DNA of 64,000 nt from contig NZ_MKTQ01000014.1 of the NCBI RefSeq assembly GCF_001898315.1, positions 223,087-287,086 of the forward strand, written 5' to 3'. The notes beneath the pieces were generated by a model that worked only from the letters and a program-made list of their open reading frames with translations, was not told the DNA's origin and ran no database searches. This document shows, piece by piece, positions 52,073-60,614 of the stretch. How positions within the stretch are numbered: position 1 is the stretch's first letter; every line of letters begins with the position of its first letter. The DNA comes from Microbacterium sp. 70-16 (GTDB taxonomy: Bacteria > Actinomycetota > Actinomycetes > Actinomycetales > Microbacteriaceae). A program made the translations under genes and the position numbers.

Positions 52073-53431
52073 TCAGCGGTCGTCGAGCGCCGCACCGCGC
52101 CGATCCGCCAGTGCCCAGGCTGCCGCCGCCGCGAGGACGAAGAACCCGGCGAACACCGTGAACAGCAGGGGTGCACCACCGAGGTCCAGCAGCGGCGGGA
52201 CGCTCAACGGCGCGATGATCGACGCGATGCGTCCGACACCGGCGGCCCAGCCCGCTCCCGTCGCGCGCAGCGAAGTCGGGTACGTCTCGGGCGTCACGGC
52301 GTACAGCGCACCCCACGCCCCCAGGTTGAAGAACGACAGCGCCATTCCTGCCGCGATGATGCCCCCGGCACCGGTTGCCGTGCCGAACAGCACCGCCGAC
52401 ACGGCCGATCCGACCAGGAACACCGACAGCGTCGTGCGTCGCCCCCACACCTCGATGAGCCACGCCGCGACGGCGTATCCGGGCAGTTGCGCGAGGGTGA
52501 TGAGGAGCGTGAACCCGAACGAGCGGACGAGGTCGTAGCCCTGCGAGAACAGGATCGTCGGGATCCAGATGAAGGCCCCGTAGTAGGCGAAGTTGACGCA
52601 GAACCACACGATCCACAGCGCCAGCGTGCGCATGCGGAACTCGCCCGAGAACAGGTTCGCCACGCGACCACCGGCAACGCGGACCGGCGCCGTCGACATC
52701 GTGACCGGTGCCGCGCGTCGACGCTGCGCATCGCTGACCGCCGCCGAAGCCTCGAACTGCGCGACGACCACCTCGGCCTCCGCGCGACGCCCGCGGCGCT
52801 CGAGCCAGCGCGCCGACTCGGGCAGGCCCCAGCGCACGATCAGCGCGTACGCGGCGGGGATGGCACCGAGCGCGAATGCCCAGCGCCAACCGTCGTCGAG
52901 GTTCGGGATGACGAAGTAGCCGATCAGTGCCGCGGCCGTCCACCCGACCGCCCAGAAGGCCTCGAGGATCACGATCACACGCCCTCGGATACGCGCCGGG
53001 GCGAACTCGCTCACGTACGTGCTCGCGACGGGCAGTTCCGCGCCGAGGCCGAGCCCCACGATGATTCGCAGCACGATGAGCGCGGCGAGTCCTCCGACGA
53101 GGGCGCTCGCGCCGGTTGCGAGCCCGTACACGAGCAGCGTCACGGCAAATACTGACCGGCGTCCGAACCGGTCAGCGAGAAGTCCGCCCAGGCTCGCCCC
53201 GATCGCCATGCCGATGAAGCCCGCCGACGCGAGCCACGAGGCCTGCTCCCCCGTCAGTGACCACTCGGCGACGAGCGCCGCGAGGACGAACGAGACGAGG
53301 CCGACGTCCATGGCATCCAGTGCCCAGCCGAGCCCCGACCCGGTGAGCACCTTCAGGTGCGCGCGCGTGAACGGTAGTGCGTCCAGTCGGCCTGCGACAG
53401 TGGATTCGGTGCGTTCGGGGGCATCCGTCAT
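52073..53431 (-). CDS. MFS transporter, aromatic-acid/niacin (sugar-porter-like) type
   Basis: The 452-residue protein has 12 helices, LGGLLADRFGRRSVFAVTLLVYG (motif A), a VSEFAPARIRGRVIVILEAFWAVGW segment after helix 5 and a cytosolic loop with PESARWLERRGR. These are features of the AAHS/NiaP-like group that imports aromatic acids or nicotinate. The ATG at 53429-53431 lies six bases after TAGCAT. Confidence 0.85.
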   Translation of the reverse strand: MTDAPERTESTVAGRLDALPFTRAHLKVLTGSGLGWALDAMDVGLVSFVLAALVAEWSLTGEQASWLASAGFIGMAIGASLGGLLADRFGRRSVFAVTLLVYGLATGASALVGGLAALIVLRIIVGLGLGAELPVASTYVSEFAPARIRGRVIVILEAFWAVGWTAAALIGYFVIPNLDDGWRWAFALGAIPAAYALIVRWGLPESARWLERRGRRAEAEVVVAQFEASAAVSDAQRRRAAPVTMSTAPVRVAGGRVANLFSGEFRMRTLALWIVWFCVNFAYYGAFIWIPTILFSQGYDLVRSFGFTLLITLAQLPGYAVAAWLIEVWGRRTTLSVFLVGSAVSAVLFGTATGAGGIIAAGMALSFFNLGAWGALYAVTPETYPTSLRATGAGWAAGVGRIASIIAPLSVPPLLDLGGAPLLFTVFAGFFVLAAAAAWALADRRGAALDDR

Positions 53432-53444
53432 GGATGCATGCTAC

Positions 53445-54479
53445 TCACGCGGATGCCAGCAGGTCATGCACCAGGGGCAGGACCTTTGTGCCGTAGAGCT
53501 CGATCGAGCGCAGCATCTTGCCGTGCGAGAGCGTGCCGTTGGCGTACTTCAGGTCGAACCGGTCGGCTCCGAGGGTCGCGACCGTCGCCGCGATCTTGCG
53601 CGCCACGGTCTCGGGCGAACCGGCGTAGATCGCGCCCTCGGGCCCGACGTCGTGCTGGAACTGCAGGCGGCTGTACGGCGGCCACCCGCGCTCGGCGCCG
53701 ATCGCGTTGCGGTTGGCCTCCATCGCGGGGTACAGCTCCTCCCATGCCTGGGCGTCGGTGTCGGCGATGTGGCCGGGTGAGTGCACGCCCACCGGCATCC
53801 GGTCGCGTCCGAACGAGTCGAGCGAGCGGTGGTACAGGTCGACATACGGGCGGAACCGCTCGGCGGATCCGCCGATGATCGCGAGCATGAGGCCGTACCC
53901 GTAGCGCGCCGTGCGCACGACCGACTCGGGCGAGCCGCCGACGCCCACCCACGCCGTGATGCCGCTCTCGGTCTTGGGGAACACGTCGGCATCCGTCAGC
54001 GACGCGCGCGTCGTGCCCTGCCAGGTGACGGGCTTCTCTGCCATCAGCTGCGAGAAGAGGTCGAGCTTCTCTTCGAACAGCACCTCGTAGTCGCTCAGGT
54101 CGTAGCCGAACAGCGGGAACGACTCGATGAACGAGCCACGCCCCAGGATGACTTCGGCGCGGCCGCGTGAGAGGGCATCCAGCGTCGCGAAGCGCTCGTA
54201 CACGCGCACGGGGTCGTCGCTGGAGAGCACCGTGACGGCCGTGCCGAGGTGGATCCGCTCGGTGCGCGCGGCGGCCGCGGCGAGCACCAGTTCGGGGCTC
54301 GACACCGCGAACTCGTGCCGGTGGTGCTCCCCCACCCCGAAGAACGACAGGCCCACCTGGTCGGCGAGGACGGCCTGATCCACGATGTCGCGGATCGTCT
54401 GCGCGTCGCTGACGCGCTGTCCGTCCTCGCCGATGGTGATGTCGCCGAACGTGTCCAGACCGAGCTCTACTGTATGCAT
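53445..54479 (-). CDS. LLM-class flavin-dependent oxidoreductase
   Basis: The 344-residue luciferase-like TIM barrel has ADQVGLSFFGVGEHHRHEFAVSSPE, RIHLGTAVTVLSSDDPVRVYERFATLDALSRGRAEVILGRG and a C-terminal GSPETVARKIAA. It probably uses reduced FMN or F420-like flavin to oxidise an unknown substrate. The ATG at 54477-54479 begins the conserved MHTVELGLDTFGD opening. It ends 14 bases from the MFS start on the same strand. Confidence 0.87.
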   Translation of the reverse strand: MHTVELGLDTFGDITIGEDGQRVSDAQTIRDIVDQAVLADQVGLSFFGVGEHHRHEFAVSSPELVLAAAAARTERIHLGTAVTVLSSDDPVRVYERFATLDALSRGRAEVILGRGSFIESFPLFGYDLSDYEVLFEEKLDLFSQLMAEKPVTWQGTTRASLTDADVFPKTESGITAWVGVGGSPESVVRTARYGYGLMLAIIGGSAERFRPYVDLYHRSLDSFGRDRMPVGVHSPGHIADTDAQAWEELYPAMEANRNAIGAERGWPPYSRLQFQHDVGPEGAIYAGSPETVARKIAATVATLGADRFDLKYANGTLSHGKMLRSIELYGTKVLPLVHDLLASA

Positions 54480-54516
54480 ACGAATAGGAACTCGCCGGGA
54501 CCTGCGGGCATTCCCG

Positions 54517-56193
54517 TCAGCTCTGGGCCAGTGCCATCCGCAGCGTCTCGAGGCCGACGCCACCCAGGCGCAGGGCGCGCATGTGGAAGCGCTTGATGTC
54601 GAAGCCTGCGCCCTCGCGCTGCGCAGTCTCGTCGCGGATCTGCTCCCAGATGCGCTGGCCGACCTTGTACGAGGGGGCCTGCCCCGGCCAGCCGAGGTAG
54701 CGGTTCACCTCGAACTGCACGAACTCGTCGGGCATGTTGACGTTGCGGCGCATGAACTCGAGCGCGTAGTCGGCATCCCACGCGCCGTTTCCGTCGGGAC
54801 GCGGCTTGCCCAGGTGCACCCCGATGTCGAGCACGACGCGCGCGGCGCGCATGCGCTGTCCGTCGAGCATGCCCAGGCGGTCGGCCGGGTCGGCGAGGTA
54901 GCCGAGCTGATCCATCAGGCGCTCGGCGTAGAGCGCCCAGCCCTCGGCATGACCGCTGGACCCCGCCAGCAGGCGGCGCCACGAGTTGAGCTCGCTGCGG
55001 TTGTACACGGCCTGCGCGATCTGCAGGTGGTGTCCCGGCACACCCTCGTGGTAGACGGTCGTCAGCTCGCGCCAGGTGTCGAAGGAGTCGACGCCCTCCG
55101 GCACCGACCACCACATGCGACCGGGGCGCGAGAAGTCGTCCGTCGGGGCCGTGTAGTAGATGCCGCCCTCGTGCGTCGGCGCGATCATGCACTCGATCGT
55201 GCGGATCGGCTCGGGGATGTCGAAGTGGCTCTTGCCGAGCTCGGCGATGGCGCGATCACTCGTGGCCTGCATCCAGCGCTGCAGCGCCTCGGTGCCGTGC
55301 AGCTTGTGGCTCTCGTCCTGCTCGAGGAAGGCGACAGCCTCTTCGACGCTCGCGCCGGGGAGGATCTCGTTCGCGATCGCCTCTTGCTCGGCGACCATTC
55401 GGGCCAACTCTTCCAGGCCCCACTCATAGGTCTCGTCCAGATCGATCTGCGCGCCGAGGAACCGTTGCGAGTACAGCTGGTACAGGTCGCGCCCGACGCC
55501 GTCCTGTTCGGATGCCGCGGGGGCCAGCTCGCGCGTGAAGAAGTCGGCCAGCTGATCGTAGGCGACGCGCGCGGCGTTGCTGCTGGTGGCGAGGTCGCGC
55601 GCCAGCGAGGCGGGCAGCTGGCCTTCGGCGGGGGCAGCTTCGCTCGTGAACTCCGCGAAGAAGCCGCCGTCGGCGGTGTAGCGGGCGATCTGCGTCACGA
55701 CTTCGGTGACCTGACGACGGGCGGGCACGACGCCCGTCGCGATGCCCTCACGCAGCGTCTCGATGTAGCCGCGGATGGCTCCGGGCAGTGCGCCCAAACG
55801 GGTCGAGATGACCGACCAGTCCTCGACCGTCGCGGTCGGCATGAGGTCGAACACATTGCGCAGCTCTTGCGCGGGCGAGGCGATCACGTTGACGTCGCGC
55901 AGGTGGGCGCCCACCTCGTGCAGGGCGATGTCGAGCTCGAGGTCACGCGAGAGGTCTGCCTTCGTGACGACGTCCACGTCGTCGACGGGGTCAGCCGCCT
56001 GCAGGGTGGCGAGCGTGTCCTTCACCGCTGCGAGCGTCTTCTCGTGGCCCGCGAGCGACTGGTCGCCCAAGCGGTCGTTGTACTCGAAGCGCCCGATGTA
56101 GGTCGCAAGACTCGGGGCCAGCTCCGCTGCGGTGTCGACCCAGCCCTCGGCGATCGTGTCGATGGGGGTGGGCGTACGTGGGGTATCGGTCAT
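54517..56193 (-). CDS. DUF885-family metallohydrolase-like protein
   Basis: The 558-residue protein contains the DUF885 hallmark YHEGVPGHHLQIAQA (zinc-like HExxxGHH motif) around residue 380, plus HAEGWALYAERLMDQLG. The layout suggests a zinc peptidase related to M3/Gluzincin enzymes. There is no signal peptide. The ATG at 56191-56193 lies six bases after TATCCT. It is followed on the same strand by the LLM gene. Substrate unknown. Confidence 0.85.
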   Translation of the reverse strand: MTDTPRTPTPIDTIAEGWVDTAAELAPSLATYIGRFEYNDRLGDQSLAGHEKTLAAVKDTLATLQAADPVDDVDVVTKADLSRDLELDIALHEVGAHLRDVNVIASPAQELRNVFDLMPTATVEDWSVISTRLGALPGAIRGYIETLREGIATGVVPARRQVTEVVTQIARYTADGGFFAEFTSEAAPAEGQLPASLARDLATSSNAARVAYDQLADFFTRELAPAASEQDGVGRDLYQLYSQRFLGAQIDLDETYEWGLEELARMVAEQEAIANEILPGASVEEAVAFLEQDESHKLHGTEALQRWMQATSDRAIAELGKSHFDIPEPIRTIECMIAPTHEGGIYYTAPTDDFSRPGRMWWSVPEGVDSFDTWRELTTVYHEGVPGHHLQIAQAVYNRSELNSWRRLLAGSSGHAEGWALYAERLMDQLGYLADPADRLGMLDGQRMRAARVVLDIGVHLGKPRPDGNGAWDADYALEFMRRNVNMPDEFVQFEVNRYLGWPGQAPSYKVGQRIWEQIRDETAQREGAGFDIKRFHMRALRLGGVGLETLRMALAQS

Positions 56194-56267
56194 GCTTCGA
56201 GGATAGGTAGTGCACCGTCCGTGTCGCCACCCGGTGGCCTGCGGCGCGGCCACGCGTCGCGCCGGTG

Positions 56268-56282
56268 GCCCCGCGGCGGGGC
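56268..56282 (-). terminator. Possible polA terminator
   Basis: GCCCCG-CGG-CGGGGC forms a six-base-pair GC stem with a three-base loop 11 bases after the polA stop. It lacks a T run, so support is weak. Confidence 0.35.
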
Positions 56283-56293
56283 TCGCGCCGAGG

Positions 56294-58933
56294 TCAGTGC
56301 CCGGCGACGTCCCAGTTCTCGCCGCGGCCGATCTGCACATCCAACGGCACGGAGAGCTGCGCTGCGTCGCCCATGCGGTCGCGGACGATCTTCTCGACGG
56401 CATCCCACTCGCCCGGCGCGACCTCGATGACCAGTTCGTCGTGGATCTGCAGCAGCACACGCGAGGTCAGTCCGTCTGCGACCAGTTGGTCGTGGATGTG
56501 AAAGAGCGCGAGCTTCATGATGTCGGCCGCGCTGCCCTGGATGGGAGCGTTCAGCGCCGCGCGTTCGGCGTTCTCGCGAAGCACGCGGTTGGGGCTGCCG
56601 AGGTCGGGGAACGGCCGGCGCCTGCCGAAGATCGTCTCGGTGTAGCCGTCGATGCGGGCCTGCTGCACGGAGGAGCGCAGATAGTCGCGCACCGCACCGA
56701 AGCGCGCGAAGTACTCGGTCATGAGCTGCTTGGCCTCGGCCTGCTCGATGCGCAACTGCTTCGACAGACCGAACGCGCTCAGGCCATAGACCAGGCCGTA
56801 GCTCATCGCCTTGACCTTCGTGCGCATGGCGGGCGTGACGTCGGCCGGTTCCACACCGAACACGCGCGAGCCGACGAAGCGGTGCAGGTCTTCACCCGAG
56901 TTGAACGCCTCGATGAGTCCGGCGTCGCCCGACAGGTGCGCCATGATGCGCATCTCGATCTGGGAGTAGTCGGCCGTCAGGAGCGTCTCGTATCCGGCGC
57001 CGACTTCGAAGGCCGCGCGGATCCGATGCGATTCCTCACTGCGGATCGGGATGTTCTGCAGGTTGGGGTCGGTGCTCGACAGACGCCCGGTCTGGCTGCC
57101 CGTCTGCAGGTACGTGGTGTGGATGCGACCTGTCGCGTCGATCGCGGTGTCGAGCGACTCGATGATCTGACGGAGTTTCGTGGCCTCGCGGTGCTGCAGC
57201 AGCAGGGCGAGGAACGGGTGGTCGACGCTCTCTTGCAGGTCGGCGAGAGCCGCGGCATCCGTCGAGTACCCGGTCTTGGTCTTGCGGGTTTTGGGCAGCT
57301 GGAGCTGCTCGAACAGCACCTCCTGCAGCTGCTTGGGCGAGCCGAGGTTGACCTCACGGTCGATCTCGGCGAACGCCAGTTGCGCGACACCTTCAGCGCG
57401 GTCGGCGAGCTCTGCCGAGAACGTGGAGAGCTTGTCGTGCGAGACGGCGACGCCCGCGAGCTCCATGTCGGCGAGCGTGTCGAGCGTCGGCAGCTCGATA
57501 TCGGTGAGCACGGTGAGGATGGGGGCGGGCATCTCATCGCGCAGCGGTGCGGTCACCCGCAGCGCGTACCAGGCGAGCTGTGACGGCGTCGCACCCTCGG
57601 TCTCGGGGACGAGCTGGGTGGGGTCGGCCTCGGGCAGCTTCTCGTCGAGGTAGCGGTCGACCAGGTCGCCGAGGGTCTTGTCGGGGAAGCTCGGGCGCAA
57701 CAGCCAGCCGGCGAGGATCGGGTCGAACACGAGTCCGCCCAGCCGGACGCCGGCGCGTCGCAGCGCCTTCACCTGCGGTTTGGAATCCGTCAGGATCTTC
57801 GGCGCGTCGGAGGTGAGCCACGGGCCAAGCGCGGCCGCGGCGTCATCGGTCCACGTGGCCTCGGCCGCAGCGTCGGCCGATGCGATGCCGATACGCGCCG
57901 GAAGTCCCCCCTCGATCGTGATCGTCACGGCCAGCTCACCTGTTGCAGACGCGGCCCAGTCGGCGAGAGCCGCGGCATCCAGCTGCGCGGGCACGGGGGC
58001 GGCAACGGCGGGGGCGGATGCCGCGTCGACATCGGCGGCATCGGCACCGACGGCCTCGAACACGCGCGGCAGCAGCGTGCGGAACTCGAGCCGCGCGAAG
58101 ATGTCGCGGACGGCCTGCGCGTCGATCGGCTGTACCGCGAGGTCTGCGGGCGTGACGGGAAGCTCGACGTCGCGCAACAGGGCGTTCAGCGACCGGTTGC
58201 GGCGCACGTCGTCGAGATGCTCGCGGAGGTTGCCACCGACGACACCGGTGATCTTGTCGGCGTTGTCGATCAGGGCATCCAGACTGCCCCACTGCGTCAA
58301 CCACTTCACGGCGGTCTTCTCGCCCACCTTCGGCACGCCGGGCAGGTTGTCGCTGGTCTCGCCGACGAGCGCGGCGATGTCGGGGTAGTTCGCGGGCGGC
58401 AGGCCGTACTTCTCGACGACCGCGTCGGGCGTGTAGCGCTTGAGCTGCGAGACGCCCTGCACGCTCGGATACAGCAGCGTCACGTCATCGGTGACGAGCT
58501 GGATCGTGTCGCGGTCGCCCGAGCAGACGAGCACGTCCATGCCCGCTGCGGCGCCCTGCGTGGCGAGCGTCGCGAGGATGTCGTCGGCCTCGATGCCCTC
58601 CTTCGTGAGCACCGTGACGTTCATCGCCGCGAGGCAGTCCTGCAGCAGCGGGATCTGACCCTTGAACTCGGCCGGCGACTCAGACCGGGTCGCCTTGTAC
58701 TCGGGGTACTGGTCGGTGCGGAAGGAGTGGCGCGACGTGTCGAACGCGACCGCGAGGTGGGTGGGCCGTTCGGCCTTGAGCAGATTGACGAACATCGACA
58801 GGAACCCGTAGATGCCGTTGGTGTGCTGCCCGTCCTTCGTCGAGAAGTTGTCGACCGGCAGGGCGAAGAACGCACGGTAGGCCAGCGAATGGCCGTCGAC
58901 GACGAGAAGGGTAGGCTTTTCGGAGTCCGTCAC
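56294..58933 (-). CDS. polA: DNA polymerase I
   Basis: The 879-residue enzyme has an N-terminal 5'-3' exonuclease (residues 1-290, LLVVDGHSLAYRAFFALP, CSGDRDTIQLV), a middle domain (about 310-480) and a polymerase domain. The last has motif A DYSQIEMRIMAHLSGD, motif B KVKAMSYGLVYGL and motif C LQIHDELVIE. In the middle domain the first 3'-5' exonuclease block reads LAVTITIEGG instead of the acidic D-x-E motif. Proofreading is therefore absent, as in other actinobacterial Pol I. It fills gaps and removes RNA primers. The GTG start lies six bases after TAGAGT. Confidence 0.96.
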   Translation of the reverse strand: MTDSEKPTLLVVDGHSLAYRAFFALPVDNFSTKDGQHTNGIYGFLSMFVNLLKAERPTHLAVAFDTSRHSFRTDQYPEYKATRSESPAEFKGQIPLLQDCLAAMNVTVLTKEGIEADDILATLATQGAAAGMDVLVCSGDRDTIQLVTDDVTLLYPSVQGVSQLKRYTPDAVVEKYGLPPANYPDIAALVGETSDNLPGVPKVGEKTAVKWLTQWGSLDALIDNADKITGVVGGNLREHLDDVRRNRSLNALLRDVELPVTPADLAVQPIDAQAVRDIFARLEFRTLLPRVFEAVGADAADVDAASAPAVAAPVPAQLDAAALADWAASATGELAVTITIEGGLPARIGIASADAAAEATWTDDAAAALGPWLTSDAPKILTDSKPQVKALRRAGVRLGGLVFDPILAGWLLRPSFPDKTLGDLVDRYLDEKLPEADPTQLVPETEGATPSQLAWYALRVTAPLRDEMPAPILTVLTDIELPTLDTLADMELAGVAVSHDKLSTFSAELADRAEGVAQLAFAEIDREVNLGSPKQLQEVLFEQLQLPKTRKTKTGYSTDAAALADLQESVDHPFLALLLQHREATKLRQIIESLDTAIDATGRIHTTYLQTGSQTGRLSSTDPNLQNIPIRSEESHRIRAAFEVGAGYETLLTADYSQIEMRIMAHLSGDAGLIEAFNSGEDLHRFVGSRVFGVEPADVTPAMRTKVKAMSYGLVYGLSAFGLSKQLRIEQAEAKQLMTEYFARFGAVRDYLRSSVQQARIDGYTETIFGRRRPFPDLGSPNRVLRENAERAALNAPIQGSAADIMKLALFHIHDQLVADGLTSRVLLQIHDELVIEVAPGEWDAVEKIVRDRMGDAAQLSVPLDVQIGRGENWDVAGH

Positions 58934-58997
58934 CCTGCAACTCTAGACGCGGGGTGCGACACGCACTCCCGCATCCGATCGCATCCGAAGGTGGACG

Positions 58998-59423
58998 ATG
59001 ACAGCTCAGGGCACCCCCACGGCATCCGAGGGTCTGGAATGGGCCACGGCCCGCGGCATGGGAGCCCTCGCCCAGAAGATGGGCATCGAGTTCACCGAGT
59101 TCACCGTCGAGCGCGCCGTCGCCACGATGCCCGTCGAGGGCAACACGCAGCCGGTGGGGCTCTTGCACGGCGGCGCCTACGTCGTGCTGGGTGAGTCGCT
59201 CGGCTCGATGGCGGCGAACCTGCACGCGGGGCCGGGGCGACTCGCCGTCGGCGTCGACATCAACGCGACGCACACCCGGTCGGCGGCCTCGGGCTACGTG
59301 ACGGGCGTCTGCACGCCCGTGCACCTGGGCCGCTCGATCACGGTGCACGAGATCGTCGTGACCGACGATCAGGGCCGCCGCTGCTCGACGATCCGCATCA
59401 CCAACATGATCAAGGACCGCTGA
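58998..59423 (+). CDS. PaaI-type hot-dog thioesterase
   Basis: The 141-residue protein has VGLLHGGAYVVLGESLGSMAANL, the catalytic hot-dog helix with its Asn/Glu-type residues, and DINATHTRSAASGYVTGVC. It hydrolyses acyl-CoA (phenylacetyl-CoA, menaquinone precursor DHNA-CoA or similar) in the cytosol; the exact substrate is unknown. GAAGGTGGA precedes the ATG. It is divergent from polA. Confidence 0.87.
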   Translation: MTAQGTPTASEGLEWATARGMGALAQKMGIEFTEFTVERAVATMPVEGNTQPVGLLHGGAYVVLGESLGSMAANLHAGPGRLAVGVDINATHTRSAASGYVTGVCTPVHLGRSITVHEIVVTDDQGRRCSTIRITNMIKDR

Positions 59424-59487
59424 GCGGCGTCCCGCCCGATCCCCCGCCGGTCGCTCGCACCGCTCGGCCGCGTCGGTCGCTCTGACC

Positions 59488-59556
59488 GCGAGACTGCAGT
59501 GCTGCGCCGAAACTGCGTGCACGGGCTGCAGTCTCGGTGCACCGGTGCAGTCTCGC
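59488..59556. repeat. Clustered TGCAGTCTCG intergenic repeat
   Basis: GCGAGACTGCA (59488-59498), CGAAACTGC (59508-59516), TGCAGTCTCG (59527-59536) and TGCAGTCTCGC (59546-59556) are direct and inverted copies of one word. They fill most of the 170-base gap between the convergent thioesterase and PdtaR genes. The outer pair are exact reverse complements and could form a hairpin. Confidence 0.7.
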
Positions 59557-59593
59557 GGATGCGACCATCCGCGCGGGGCGTCAGCGCGGGGTG

Positions 59594-60214
59594 TCAGCCC
59601 TTCTTCGGGGAGAGCTGCTCGATGATCGCCTTGGCGACGTCCTGCATCGTGAGGCGACGGTCCATGGATGCCTTCTGGATCCAGCGGAACGCCTCAGGCT
59701 CAGACAGGCCCATCTTCTCGTTCAGCAGGCCCTTGGCGCGGTCGACGAGCTTGCGGGTCTCGAAGCGCTCGACCATGTCGGCGACCTCGGCCTCGAGCGT
59801 GATGATCTGCTCGTAGCGGGCGAGCGCGATCTCGATGGCCGGCAGCAGGTCGTTGGGCGTGAACGGCTTGACGACGTACGCGAGAGCGCCGGCCTCGCTG
59901 GCCCGCTCGACGAGCTCCTTCTGGCTGAACGCGGTCAGCAGCACGACGGGCGCGACGTGGTTCTTGCCGAGCTTCTCGGCGGCGCTGATGCCGTCGAGTA
60001 CGGGCATCTTGACGTCCATGATGACGAGGTCGGGGCGCAGCTCAGTGGCGAGCTGGACGGCGGTCTCACCGTCTCCGGCCTCGCCCACGACGTCGAAGCC
60101 GTTGTCTCGGAGGATCTCGACGATGTCGAGGCGGATCAACGATTCGTCTTCAGCGACGACGACCCGTCGAGGGGCCGCGGGCGTCGATGCGGGGGTCAGT
60201 TCCTGCTCAGTCAC
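59594..60214 (-). CDS. pdtaR: ANTAR-domain response regulator (PdtaR-like)
   Basis: The 206-residue protein has a receiver domain (residues 16-130) with the phospho-acceptor D67 in VIMDVKMPVLDG, acidic pair EDE and lysine KPFTP. A coiled-coil/ANTAR RNA-binding domain ends it (VDRAKGLLNEKMGLSEPEAFRWIQKASMDRRLTMQDVAKAI). Orthologues such as Rv1626 act as antiterminators controlled by the PdtaS kinase, which is not in this window. The GTG start lies six bases after TAGGAT. Confidence 0.93.
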   Translation of the reverse strand: MTEQELTPASTPAAPRRVVVAEDESLIRLDIVEILRDNGFDVVGEAGDGETAVQLATELRPDLVIMDVKMPVLDGISAAEKLGKNHVAPVVLLTAFSQKELVERASEAGALAYVVKPFTPNDLLPAIEIALARYEQIITLEAEVADMVERFETRKLVDRAKGLLNEKMGLSEPEAFRWIQKASMDRRLTMQDVAKAIIEQLSPKKG

Positions 60215-60271
60215 CTGTCCATCCTAGAGCCAGCGAGAGGACGAACCTGCGATAGTCTCGATTCCACGTGC

Positions 60272-60414
60272 GCCGGTGTGGCGGAATGGCAGACGCGACC
60301 GACTCAAACTCGGTTGCCCGCAAGGGCGTGTGGGTGGGCCCACGCCATCAGAGGCTCCGCGCGTCGCGAAGCGGCGTGTGGAGAGACGGCGGGGACGACT
60401 CCCACCACATCGGC
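60272..60414 (+). pseudogene. Interrupted tRNA-Leu(CAA) copy
   Basis: Bases 60267-60335 are identical to 60461-60529 (69 bases covering the acceptor 5' strand through T54 of the intact tRNA). Sixty unrelated bases (60336-60395) follow, and then CGACTCCCACCAC (60396-60408) resumes the T arm and acceptor. The acceptor 3' strand has an extra AT (CACATCGGC). A shared upstream GCGATAGTCTC promoter-like word (60249-60259) lies at the same 194-base offset. It cannot fold into a normal tRNA unless the insert is removed. Confidence 0.85.
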
Positions 60415-60465
60415 GGAGACGCGTCAGCGTCGCAGCCGATCCGCGATAGTCTCTTCTGGGCGTGC

Positions 60466-60548
60466 GCCGGTGTGGCGGAATGGCAGACGCGACCGACTCA
60501 AACTCGGTTGCCCGCAAGGGCGTGTGGGTTCGACTCCCACCACCGGCA
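60466..60548 (+). tRNA. tRNA-Leu (anticodon CAA)
   Basis: The 83-base class II tRNA has GCCGGTG paired with CACCGGC. Its anticodon loop CTCAAAC carries CAA at 60499-60501, the variable arm is TGCCCGCAAGGGCG, and the T arm is GTGGG-TTCGACT-CCCAC. No CCA is encoded. TAGTCT at 60447-60452 is the likely -10. It reads UUG codons. Confidence 0.97.
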
Positions 60549-60554
60549 CGACAC

Positions 60555-60604
60555 GCAGAAGGGCGGATGCCCGGGGGTCCTCCCCCCGGCATCCGCCCTT
60601 CTGC
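60555..60604. terminator. Very long hairpin terminator after tRNA-Leu(CAA)
   Basis: GCAGAAGGGCGGATGCC pairs with GGCATCCGCCCTTCTGC. The stem continues through five G-C pairs after one C-C mismatch, giving about 22 pairs and a TCCT loop. It starts seven bases after the tRNA and ends 11 bases before the convergent pyk stop, so it probably serves both. Confidence 0.85.
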
Positions 60605-60614
60605 TGCTGTCGAC

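Noticed and set aside
51969..52943. Minus-strand frame overlapping the MFS and SGNH genes
   Set aside because: Arg/Gly/His-rich shadow of the MFS transporter in another frame.
60336..60395. Group I intron in the interrupted tRNA-Leu
   Set aside because: The insert is only 60 bases and lies in the T loop, not the anticodon loop, so it is too short and wrongly placed.
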